Source of the DNA: JASHVB01 sp049522565
GTDB taxonomy: Bacteria; Pseudomonadota; Alphaproteobacteria; Acetobacterales; Acetobacteraceae
DNA length: 8,531 bases
Direction: 5' to 3'
Assembly: GCA_049522565.1 (NCBI GenBank)
Contig: JBEKNT010000298.1
Span: 1-8,531 of the forward strand
The notes below the pieces were generated by a model. It was not told where the DNA came from, did no database searches, and worked only from the letters and a program-made list of their open reading frames with translations. A program made the position numbers and the translations under genes. Positions 1-5,564 of this stretch are shown one piece after another; position 1 is the stretch's first letter; each line of letters starts with the position of its first letter.

Positions 1-118
1 AATAAATTGCTGCATTCGCCCAAGGGAACCACAAAAATGGAAAATCCCTTAGCGATAGAGGGCAACAACAGAAAAATGTACTGCGGTCCAGACGCGAAGT
101 TGAGTTTTTACACAGCCT
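1..118. mobile_element. Possible insertion-sequence end (AT-rich remnant)
   Basis: This stretch is visibly AT-richer than the rest of the window, with several runs of four or five A or T. It ends at 102-118 in gagtttttacacagcct, whose complement aggctgtgtaaaaactc resembles the termini of several bacterial IS families as I remember them. No transposase domain is readable. An open frame crosses from base 1 to a stop at 178-180, but its product is unrecognisable. The partner end would lie outside the window, so the IS assignment is a guess from composition and one terminal motif. Confidence 0.3.
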
Positions 119-142
119 CGGTCGCATGCGGCGGTTCAGGCG

Positions 143-200
143 AAGCGGCCCGGCTACCGCTGCTTTGGGTCGGCCGGTGACAGTGAAACCGACCCACGAC
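143..200. repeat. Left copy of a 58-bp imperfect direct repeat
   Basis: Aligned without gaps to 1719-1776, this segment matches at 45 of 58 positions. The best-conserved end is the last 26 bases (22 of 26), including gacccacgac at 191-200. The two copies bracket the HGG-type gene with an offset of 1576 bases. Differences do not concentrate at any codon position, so a non-coding element is more likely than a shared peptide, although one frame of both copies reads SxPAxAALxxxVTxKxTHD. The element type is unknown to me. Confidence 0.6.
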
Positions 201-343
201 CCAACCCTGCCGACAGTTGAGTCTGCGGCGAGTGACCGCCGCCCGATCGATTGCGACCGGCAATCCCCAGCCACGATCCGTCACCGCCCCGCAGCGGAGC
301 CGGCGATTTGCCGCCGGCCGCCACGATGACCGTCCTGGTCTTT

Positions 344-355
344 TTTCCTAGGAAA
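344..355. promoter_or_regulatory. 12-bp perfect palindrome TTTCCTAGGAAA, candidate operator
   Basis: A perfect AT-flanked dyad centred on CCTAGG lies 42 bases upstream of the chosen ATG at 397, immediately after a run of T. In such GC-rich DNA a 12-bp palindrome of this composition is uncommon, and its position suits a repressor site or a promoter element. No matching regulator gene is in the window, and there is no second copy nearby to support operator function. Confidence 0.25.
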
Positions 356-383
356 TGATACTTTACCGCTCCGGAAGCCTGCC

Positions 384-388
384 AGGAG
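384..388 (+). promoter_or_regulatory. Ribosome-binding site choosing the 397 start
   Basis: AGGAG lies eight bases before the ATG at 397. The upstream in-frame ATG at 355 has only AGG two bases away, which is too close to act as a Shine-Dalgarno site. This favours 397 as the true start. Confidence 0.6.
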
Positions 389-396
389 CGCGTCCC

Positions 397-1695
397 ATGT
401 CTCGCCCGTCGTCTCTCGCCTGCACAACCACCGCCCCGGCCGGCCCGCCGGCGGCCCAACCCGAGCCGCCCCCACAAGCGGCCAAAGGCCGCGGCAATCC
501 CAGCCTCGCCCTTGTCCCGCGTTGCGGCGCCCGCACCCGTGCCGGCTGCCCCTGCCGCGCCCCGGCCATCCACGGCAAGCTGCGGTGCCGCATGCATGGC
601 GGCCGCAGCACCGGCCCGCGCACTCCGGAGGGCCGCGCCCGCGTCGCCGCCGCCCGCACGACCCATGGCGGCTACAGCGCCGACTCGCGCGCCTTCAACC
701 GTCACCACGTCACCTTCCTCGGCCGCAGCAGCATGCGGACGTTGGCGATGATTCATCACGAGAGCCTGCCGCCCGAGCTCGCCGCTCGCATGGCGCCGAT
801 CGCGCCGGAGTTGTTGTGGCCGCCCCGGCCGACACGCGGGATCACGCGGGCGGAGGACCGCGCGATGTTGCGGGCGGAGACAGAAGCCCTTGCACCATGG
901 AAGCAGGCCATCGCCCTGGCCCGGCAGGCGAAGCGCCCGGGCCGCGGCGGCCCGGCCGCACTGGGTGGCGCGTTGACGGCAGCGCAGGCAAGACCCCTTG
1001 CACCAGAATTTGTGGCGGACGCGGCTGGCACAGCCTCGCCGGCGTCGCCTGCCGTCCCGCCGGCAGCGCAGGCAGAACCCCATGCACCAATTCGGCCGGC
1101 GCCCACGCGGGCTGCGGCTCGACCGGCACCGGGAAACACCAGTTCGCACGTGGCGGCAGAACCCCATGCAGCAATTCCGCCGGCCCCCACCCGGAGTGCT
1201 CCGGGCCAGGCGCCGGCCAGCATCCGTGCGAAGCCGCCGGCAGAACCCCTTGCACCAGAACGCGCCGCATGCGGCGTGCGCGGCACCCCGGCGCCGGCCC
1301 GGTTGGCGGCGCTGCCAGAAGCCCATGCACCAGAACGGCCGGCCGGCGCAGCTGCCATCGCCCCGGCGGCGGCGGCCGGCGCTCCGGCGTCAACGCGGGC
1401 AGAACCCCATGCAGCAATTCCGCCGGCCCCCGCCCGGAGTGCTCCGGGCCTGGCGCCGGCTGGCACCCGTGCGAAGCCGCCGGCAAAACCCCATGCACCA
1501 GAACGCCCCGGCCGCGGCGGGAGCGGCGCCCCGGTGCCGGCCCGGTTGACCACGCAGCCAAAAGCCCATGCACCAGAACGCGCCCCAGCGACGCATACCG
1601 GCAGCCGGACCATACCGGTCGGCCGCGCAGCGCGCCGCTGGCGGCGTCAGCAGAAGCTCATGCAGCAGAACCAGCGCGAAGGCCGCCAGCCATGA
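397..1695 (+). CDS. HGGxSTGPRTPEG-type Cys-rich protein with long repeat tail
   Basis: The product is 432 residues and of unknown function. Residues 1-40 are Pro/Ala-rich. Residues 43-67 form a compact C-x9-C-x10-C-x2-H arrangement (C43, C53, C64, H67; extra C51) that could bind zinc, running directly into HGGRSTGPRTPEG (67-79) and THGGYS (89-94). I recall this signature from uncharacterised alphaproteobacterial and phage-associated proteins, often in several copies per genome. A helical stretch follows (about 100-180). From about residue 162 to the end the protein is low-complexity, with recurring AEPHAPERP-like blocks encoded by the repeat array. No signal peptide or membrane segment is visible. 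The N-terminal half is credible coding sequence. The tail frame is less certain: all three forward frames are long and open there, and the last repeat copy sits in a different phase. Flanking 58-bp repeats suggest a transferable cassette. Confidence 0.7.
   Translation: MSRPSSLACTTTAPAGPPAAQPEPPPQAAKGRGNPSLALVPRCGARTRAGCPCRAPAIHGKLRCRMHGGRSTGPRTPEGRARVAAARTTHGGYSADSRAFNRHHVTFLGRSSMRTLAMIHHESLPPELAARMAPIAPELLWPPRPTRGITRAEDRAMLRAETEALAPWKQAIALARQAKRPGRGGPAALGGALTAAQARPLAPEFVADAAGTASPASPAVPPAAQAEPHAPIRPAPTRAAARPAPGNTSSHVAAEPHAAIPPAPTRSAPGQAPASIRAKPPAEPLAPERAACGVRGTPAPARLAALPEAHAPERPAGAAAIAPAAAAGAPASTRAEPHAAIPPAPARSAPGLAPAGTRAKPPAKPHAPERPGRGGSGAPVPARLTTQPKAHAPERAPATHTGSRTIPVGRAARRWRRQQKLMQQNQREGRQP
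881..1667 (+). repeat. Array of ten 17-bp motifs (consensus CAGAACCCCATGCACCA)
   Basis: Copies begin at 881, 989, 1073, 1157, 1241, 1316, 1400, 1484, 1559 and 1651. Spacings are 108, 84, 84, 84, 75, 84, 84, 75 and 92 bases. Most copies continue with GAACG or with a GCAATTC-type ending. The first nine share one codon phase, reading AEPHAP in the HGG frame, QNPMHQ in the next frame and RTPCTR in the third. The tenth is shifted and reads QKLMQQN in the HGG frame. The motif is better conserved than the GC-rich sequence between copies, pointing to recent amplification or nucleotide-level constraint. It is not a CRISPR: repeats are short and imperfect, and the intervals are themselves repeated. Confidence 0.85.
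1157..1642 (+). repeat. Higher-order tandem duplication, 243-bp period
   Basis: Segments 1157-1399 and 1400-1642 each hold three motif subunits spaced 84, 75 and 84 bases (the last followed by 92). The first subunits (1157-1240 and 1400-1483) match at 79 of 84 positions; the second (1241-1315 and 1484-1558) at about 61 of 75; the third pair is alike mainly in its first 22 bases. The graded identity fits duplication of a composite unit followed by divergence toward the 3' end. Both copies contain the near-perfect dyad CCCGGAGTGCTCCGGG (1190-1205 and 1433-1448). Confidence 0.8.
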
Positions 1696-1718
1696 CGCAA
1701 GCCGCAAGGTTTTGGGCC

Positions 1719-1776
1719 AAGCGACCCGGCCGAAGCTGCCTTGCGTCTGGCGGTGACCGGCAAACTGACCCACGAC
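1719..1776. repeat. Right copy of the 58-bp imperfect direct repeat
   Basis: This is the partner of 143-200 in the same orientation, beginning 23 bases after the stop of the HGG-type gene. The shared 3' end is gacccacgac at 1767-1776. The remainder of the gap before eda (1777-1846) has no recognisable site except the eda ribosome-binding site. Confidence 0.6.
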
Positions 1777-1846
1777 TGCCGAACGCTGGAGCTTGACAGC
1801 CCACCGCGCCGGGCCGAACCCACCACCAAACCGCAGGAACCGCCCG

Positions 1847-2473
1847 ATGACCGCATCCCCATTGCTCATCCAATTCCGCGCCGCGCGGGTCGTGCCGGTG
1901 GTGCGCACGCACAGCACGCAGCATGCCGCCACCGTGGTGCAATGGCTGCGCGACGCGGGCCTGCGCATCTTCGAGATCACCATGACGGTGCCCGACGCGC
2001 CGGCGCTGATCCGCGAACTCGCCTCGGACCCGGCGCTGCTGATCGGCGCGGGCACCGTGCCCGACCGCGCCGCGGCGGCGGTGTGTCTTGCCGCCGGCGC
2101 GCGCTTCATCGTCGCCCCCTGGGTCGATGCGACGCTGGCCGAACCCTGTCGCGCGGCTGAAGCCGTGCTGATGCTCGGCGCGCTCACGCCGACCGAGGTG
2201 CGCGCGGCGCGCGTTGCGGGAGCCGACGTGGTGAAGGTGTTCCCCGCGTCGTCGGTCGGTGGCCCGGCGCATATCCGGGCGCTGCGCAGCGTGTTTCCGG
2301 ATGTGGCGTTCTGCCCCACCGGTGGCGTCGAACCCGGTAACGTCGCGGCGTATCTCTCGGCGGGTGCGGCGTTTGTCGGGATCGGCGGCGCACTGGTGGA
2401 CGAGAAGCGCATCGCGGCCGGCGACCGTGCGGCCATCGAAGCCGCGGCGCGCCAGGTGATGGGGTCAGCGTGA
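1847..2473 (+). CDS. eda: 2-keto-3-deoxy-6-phosphogluconate aldolase (KDPG aldolase)
   Basis: The 208-residue product has the usual length for this class I aldolase, which cleaves KDPG to pyruvate and glyceraldehyde-3-phosphate in the cytoplasmic Entner-Doudoroff pathway. Visible motifs are VVPVVR near the N terminus, the catalytic-Glu strand FEITMT (E43), GAGTV (67-71), the Schiff-base lysine in VVKVFPAS (K130), and the phosphate-binding CPTGGV (156-161). ATG at 1847 is chosen because AGGA at 1835-1838 sits eight bases upstream; the in-frame ATG at 1793 would add a Pro/Arg-rich leader absent from the family. The position of E. coli Eda Arg49 is Thr here (T47), as in the 'EITMTVP' subgroup, so the exact substrate (KDPG, KDPGal or a hydroxy-oxoglutarate) is not fixed by sequence. 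The kinase directly downstream supports KDPG. Confidence 0.93.
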   Translation: MTASPLLIQFRAARVVPVVRTHSTQHAATVVQWLRDAGLRIFEITMTVPDAPALIRELASDPALLIGAGTVPDRAAAAVCLAAGARFIVAPWVDATLAEPCRAAEAVLMLGALTPTEVRAARVAGADVVKVFPASSVGGPAHIRALRSVFPDVAFCPTGGVEPGNVAAYLSAGAAFVGIGGALVDEKRIAAGDRAAIEAAARQVMGSA

Positions 2474-3402
2474 TGGTCGATCTGCTGTGCATGGGCGAGC
2501 CGATGCTGGAATTCAACCAGCTTCCGCCGCAGCCGGATGGCGCGGTGCATTACCTCGAGGGCCATGGCGGCGACACCTCGAACGCCGCGGTCGCGGCGTC
2601 GCGGCACGGCGCGTCGGTGGGCTACATTACCGCGATCGGCCAGGACGCGCCGGGCGACAGCTTCATGGCGATGTGGCTGCGCGAGAAGGTCGATAGCACG
2701 ACGGTGGTTCGCACCGACCGCGCACAGACCGGCGTCTATTTCGTCACCCACGACGCGGGTGGCCACCACTTCCTGCATTACCGCACGAACTCGCCGGCGG
2801 CGCTGTATACGGCCGCCGACCTGCCGCGGGCGGCGATCGCCGCGGCGAAGCTGTTCTTCGTGTCGGGCATCAGCCAGGGCATTTCCAGCGCCGCGACCGA
2901 TGCGGTGTTCGCGGCGATCGATGTCGCCCGGGAGCATGGGGTGAAGGTCGCCTACGACACCAACTACCGGCCGAAGCTGTGGCCGCCGGCGCGCGCCGCA
3001 GCGGTGATGCATGCGGCGATCGCCCATGCGGACTACGTGTTTCCGGGCATGGAGGACGCGCTGGTGCTGACCGGCCTGTCCGATCCGGACGCAATCCTGG
3101 ACTTCTACCTGGGGCTCGGTTGTCCGGTCGTCGTGTTGAAGATGGGTGAGGCCGGCGCGTATCTCGCGGTCGGCGAGCACCGCGTGCACATCGCGCCGCA
3201 TGTCGTGACGTCGGTGGATGCGACCGGCGCGGGCGACACGTTCTGCGGCTCGTTTCTTGCCCGTATCCTTGCCGGCGACACGGCGGAGCAGGCGGCACGC
3301 TATGCCAACGTGGCGGCGGCGCTGAAATGCACCGGCTATGGGGCGGTGGCGCCAATCCCCCGGCCGGCCGAGGTGTTGCGCATCCTGCGGCTCGGCGCGT
3401 GA
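2473..3402 (+). CDS. kdgK: 2-keto-3-deoxygluconate kinase (PfkB family)
   Basis: The 309-residue cytoplasmic kinase phosphorylates KDG at C6 using ATP and supplies KDPG to Eda. Visible motifs are the N-terminal GEPMLEF strand, the first PfkB signature GGDTSNAAVA (32-41), the substrate-loop YRTNSPAA (103-110), DTNYRPKLW (162-170, typical of KDG kinases), and the catalytic anion-hole DATGAGDTF (249-257) with base D255. Length is normal for the family. The start ATG at 2473 shares its A with the eda stop (TGATG). A GTG one codon earlier is possible, but this overlap is the standard arrangement for translational coupling and there is no strong separate ribosome-binding site. Pairing with eda but not edd points to catabolism of KDG from sugar acids rather than phosphogluconate alone. 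No transporter or upstream dehydratase is in the window. Confidence 0.95.
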   Translation: MVDLLCMGEPMLEFNQLPPQPDGAVHYLEGHGGDTSNAAVAASRHGASVGYITAIGQDAPGDSFMAMWLREKVDSTTVVRTDRAQTGVYFVTHDAGGHHFLHYRTNSPAALYTAADLPRAAIAAAKLFFVSGISQGISSAATDAVFAAIDVAREHGVKVAYDTNYRPKLWPPARAAAVMHAAIAHADYVFPGMEDALVLTGLSDPDAILDFYLGLGCPVVVLKMGEAGAYLAVGEHRVHIAPHVVTSVDATGAGDTFCGSFLARILAGDTAEQAARYANVAAALKCTGYGAVAPIPRPAEVLRILRLGA

Positions 3403-3416
3403 GCCACAGCGCGCCG
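3393..3416 (+). terminator. GC stem-loop over the kdgK stop, weak terminator candidate
   Basis: CGGCGCG (3393-3399) is the inverted complement of CGCGCCG (3410-3416), with a ten-base loop that includes the kdgK stop. There is no T-tract on either side, so intrinsic termination is doubtful. It lies between convergent genes, where a bidirectional terminator would be expected. Confidence 0.25.
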
Positions 3417-3534
3417 CGCAGAATGGTCGGCACGGTCAGCGGGGTGCCGATGCAGACATAGTCCCGCACGCCGATCACGATGCCGCGCCGCATCCTCCGG
3501 CACGATCAGGTTGGCGATCGAGGCGCCGCGTCGG
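3403..3534 (-). pseudogene. Possible decayed gene remnant between kdgK and ccrM
   Basis: On the minus strand the gap reads SIANLIVPEDAA in one frame (from about 3525) and then GIVIGVRDYVCIGTPLTVPT and ILRGALWL in a second frame. Both pieces have the G/C-rich third positions and mixed hydrophobic composition of real coding DNA, unlike the Arg/Pro-rich shadow translations nearby. The switch point is near 3490. The two pieces together look like one short coding fragment with a frameshift, cut off at its 3' end where kdgK begins. I do not recognise the parent family. Chance coding-like sequence cannot be excluded. Confidence 0.27.
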
Positions 3535-4620
3535 CTACCCCGGGCTTTCCGTCGCCGTCCCCCGCAGCACGTCCAGCGGCTGCAACGTGCCGTCGCGCTC
3601 GAAATGCCAGAAGGTCCAGCCGTTGCAGGACGGTGCGTTCTGCACCAGCGCGCCAACCTTGTGGATCGAGCCGCGCAGCTCTCCCGCCACCACCGTGCCG
3701 TCGGCGGCCACCACTGCCGTCACCCGGCGCTGGCGGTCGTGCAGCTTGGTGCCGGGCGGCAGCAGGCCGCGCTCCACCAGGCTGCCGAACGGGATGCGCG
3801 GGGTGTCGCGCCGGGACATCGTCGTTCCCACGCCGTCGAGCGGCGCCGGCTTGGTGTGGCGGATGCGGCCGATCGCCGCCTCGGCGTAGGCCGGGTGGCG
3901 CTCCAGACCGATGAAGTGGCGGTGCAGCCGTTTGGCCACCACCGCTGACGTGCCGGTGCCGAGGAAAGGGTCCAGCACGATCTCCCCCGGCGCGGTGGAG
4001 GCCAGCAGCACGCGGTGCAGCAGGGCTTCCGGCTTCTGCGTCGGGTGCAGCTTCAGGCCGTGCTGGTTGCGCAGCCGCTCCGCCCCGGTGCACAGCGGGA
4101 TGAACCAGTCGCTGCGCATCTGGATGTCGTCGTTCAGCGCCTTCATCGCCTGGTAGTTGAAGCGGTGGCGCGAGTCCCGCTGCCGCGCCGCCCAGATCAG
4201 CGTCTCGTGCGCGTTGGTGAAGCGGCGGCCGCGGAAGTTGGGCATCGGGTTGGCCTTGCGCCAGACCACGTCGTTCAGCACCCAGAACCCCAGGTCCTGG
4301 AGGATCGCGCCGATGCGGAAGATGTTGTGGTAGGCGCCGATCACCCACAGCGTGCCGTCCTTGCGCAGCAGCCGGCGGCATTCCGTCAGCCACTCGCGGG
4401 TGAAGGCGTCGTAGGCGGGGAAGTCGATGAAGCGGTCCCAGTCTTCGTCCACCCCATCGACCAGACTGTCGTCGGGGCGGCGCAGCTCGCCGCGGAGCTG
4501 GAGGTTGTATGGGGGGTCGGCGAACACGCAATGCACCGAGGCCGGCGGCAGCATGCGCATCAGCGGCACGCAGTCGCCCAGCAGGACCTGATCCAGCGGC
4601 AGTTCGCGGATGATTTCCAC
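3535..4620 (-). CDS. ccrM: CcrM-type adenine DNA methyltransferase (GANTC)
   Basis: The 361-residue product matches Caulobacter CcrM (about 358) along its length. This N6-adenine methyltransferase acts on GANTC and is tied to the cell cycle in alphaproteobacteria. Visible are LLGDC (13-17), the catalytic DPPY (35-38) in FADPPYNLQL, WVIGAYHNIFRIG (92-104), FWVLNDVVWRKANPMPNF (112-129), HPTQKPEALL (192-201), and the SAM-binding DPFLGTGT (217-224). The C-terminal domain contains GSIHKVGALVQNAP (317-330) and NGWTFWHF (333-340), which in CcrM help open the DNA duplex. The start is GTG at 4620, giving the usual short leader before the GDC motif; the next in-frame Met (residue 21) would remove it. 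GGAG lies four bases upstream inside an inverted repeat. The much longer open frame reaching to 5505 is antisense read-through of rnhB. It sits 68 bases downstream of rnhB, an arrangement I recall from other alphaproteobacteria. Confidence 0.97.
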   Translation of the reverse strand: MEIIRELPLDQVLLGDCVPLMRMLPPASVHCVFADPPYNLQLRGELRRPDDSLVDGVDEDWDRFIDFPAYDAFTREWLTECRRLLRKDGTLWVIGAYHNIFRIGAILQDLGFWVLNDVVWRKANPMPNFRGRRFTNAHETLIWAARQRDSRHRFNYQAMKALNDDIQMRSDWFIPLCTGAERLRNQHGLKLHPTQKPEALLHRVLLASTAPGEIVLDPFLGTGTSAVVAKRLHRHFIGLERHPAYAEAAIGRIRHTKPAPLDGVGTTMSRRDTPRIPFGSLVERGLLPPGTKLHDRQRRVTAVVAADGTVVAGELRGSIHKVGALVQNAPSCNGWTFWHFERDGTLQPLDVLRGTATESPG

Positions 4621-4689
4621 GCGGCTCCGGGGGTGGGGGGGTGGTCGAGGCTTGGTTGGCCTATCGTGACGGGCGGGCCGGAGCCGCGT
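4619..4689 (-). promoter_or_regulatory. 12-bp inverted repeat spanning the rnhB-ccrM junction
   Basis: ACGCGGCTCCGG (plus strand 4619-4630) and CCGGAGCCGCGT (4678-4689) are perfect inverted complements separated by 47 bases. In the minus-strand transcript the 5' arm starts at the last base of the rnhB stop codon. The 3' arm contains the ccrM Shine-Dalgarno GGAG (4628-4625) and the first two bases of its GTG start. The stem is almost all G/C, so pairing would occlude ccrM initiation. A ribosome ending on rnhB would cover the 5' arm, so translational coupling is plausible. No CtrA-like TTAA sites or GANTC are present in this gap. Confidence 0.5.
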
Positions 4690-5366
4690 CAATCGGATAT
4701 GGCTGGGGCGCCCTGAACCATGATCGCCTGGACGGCACCTGGTGCCGATGCGGACAGCAGATCCAGCGTGAGCTGCGCCACGCTGGCGAAGGCCGGGCGG
4801 TGGTGGCGGGTGGGGCCGAGGCGCAGTAGCGCCGCCCGGTGGTATTCGGTGGCGTAGCCGACATTGGTCTCCCAGCCGTAGCCGGGCCAGCGCACCGCCA
4901 GCCGGGCCATGGCGCGGTCTCGCACGACCTTGGCGACGATCGAGGCGGCGGCGATCGACAGGCAGCGCCCGTCGCCGCCCACCACGCAGCGCACCGCGCA
5001 GGGCAGCGCCGGCGCGATATTGCCGTCCACCAGCGCCAGGTCGGGCGGCGTCGGCAGGCGGGCGACGGCGCGGCACATGGCCAGCAGCGCGGCGCGCAGG
5101 ATGTTGAGCCGGTCGATCTCGGCCACCGACGCGGCGGCGACGGCGATCTCCGCCCGCCCCGATCCGCGCAGCGCCTCGAAGGCGGCGAGGCGTTGGTCGG
5201 CGGTGAGCTTCTTGGAGTCGTCGAGCATGGCGGCGAGCTTGCGCGGGACGCCGGTGGGGAAGACCACGGCGGCGGCAACCACCGGCCCGGCGAGGGGGCC
5301 TCGGCCCACCTCGTCCACCCCTGCGACGCGCCCCCCGGCGGCCTTCTCCAACGCGAAGTTCGGCAT
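4689..5366 (-). CDS. rnhB: Ribonuclease HII
   Basis: The 225-residue enzyme hydrolyses the RNA strand of RNA-DNA hybrids and starts removal of single ribonucleotides in DNA. All four acidic metal ligands are visible: D18 and E19 in GVDEVGRGPLAGPV, D114 in LVDGN, and D150 in ASIVAKVVRD. The GRG motif (21-23) that recognises the RNA-DNA junction and the C-terminal GPTRHHRPAF (184-193) are also present. ATG at 5366 gives a normal ten-residue lead before the first strand. No good Shine-Dalgarno sequence precedes it (CCCGCCC instead), so initiation may be weak or leaderless. The open frame continues upstream to 6854 only as antisense of the neighbouring gene. It is followed by ccrM in the same direction, probably in one transcript. 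Confidence 0.96.
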   Translation of the reverse strand: MPNFALEKAAGGRVAGVDEVGRGPLAGPVVAAAVVFPTGVPRKLAAMLDDSKKLTADQRLAAFEALRGSGRAEIAVAAASVAEIDRLNILRAALLAMCRAVARLPTPPDLALVDGNIAPALPCAVRCVVGGDGRCLSIAAASIVAKVVRDRAMARLAVRWPGYGWETNVGYATEYHRAALLRLGPTRHHRPAFASVAQLTLDLLSASAPGAVQAIMVQGAPAISD

Positions 5367-5564
5367 GGGCGGGACGATAGCAGGATGTGGAGGAGTCGGG
5401 CGAGCAGGTTTGCGGGCGGCGTTGCAGCGGGCTGGCCGGCGGTCCGCGCCGCTTTGCATGGTTGTTCCTATGAGAACCCCTTGCTTTGCCGCGGCCTCGC
5501 ACCAAATCCCGCGGTCGGCCCCCGGGGCATGGGCGGCAAGCGTTTCAGCCGGTACACTGGGAGG
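5367..5564. promoter_or_regulatory. Divergent intergenic region between rnhB and the fusion gene
   Basis: These 198 bases must contain the starts of two opposed transcripts. A GAGTC site (5393-5397) lies 27 bases upstream of the rnhB start and would be a CcrM methylation target, which could link rnhB-ccrM expression to methylation state. TACACT (5553-5558) lies six bases before the ATG at 5565 and could be a -10 element for a leaderless transcript, but no good -35 accompanies it. No clear sigma-70 promoter is visible on either strand. Confidence 0.35.

Larger units (their letters stand above)
119..396. other. Gene-free stretch upstream of the HGG-type gene
   Basis: No open frame here has recognisable content; the 67-codon frame from 126 has no known motif. 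The stretch holds the left 58-bp element (143-200), a GAGTC site (219-223, the GANTC pattern methylated by CcrM enzymes), a T-rich patch and palindrome (341-355), and the ribosome-binding site of the next gene. No convincing -35/-10 pair is visible. GATACT at 357-362 could be a -10 hexamer, but nothing suitable lies 17 bases upstream. Confidence 0.5.

Noticed and set aside
154..1326. Long minus-strand open frame with repeated WCMGFC-like peptides
   Set aside because: It is the complement of the motif array and of the conserved HGG domain. The plus-strand Cys/HGG signature and a good ribosome-binding site support the forward gene; the antisense peptides have no family resemblance.
881..1667. 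The spaced repeats look superficially like a CRISPR array
   Set aside because: Repeats are only 17 bases and imperfect, spacings vary from 75 to 108, the intervals are themselves duplicated, and the region lies in an open reading frame with no cas gene nearby.
522..1796. Second long forward frame overlapping the HGG-type gene
   Set aside because: It lacks the HGG domain and a ribosome-binding site and is open because of GC-rich composition. Its tail is kept only as a possible shifted C terminus in the findings.
1390..3201. 603-codon minus-strand frame across eda and kdgK
   Set aside because: It is antisense to two clearly recognised genes and has Arg/His-rich shadow composition.
5454..5474. 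TTGCAT and TATGAG as a sigma-70 promoter in the divergent region
   Set aside because: The spacer is only nine bases, far from the usual 16-18.
4621..5505. N-terminal extension of ccrM into a 656-residue protein
   Set aside because: The extra part is an out-of-frame reading of rnhB on the same strand; known CcrM proteins start just before the GDC motif.
4839..5564. N-terminal extension of the nucleotidyltransferase fusion
   Set aside because: The extra residues are antisense of rnhB with no domain, and the family begins a few residues before GGLGTRL.
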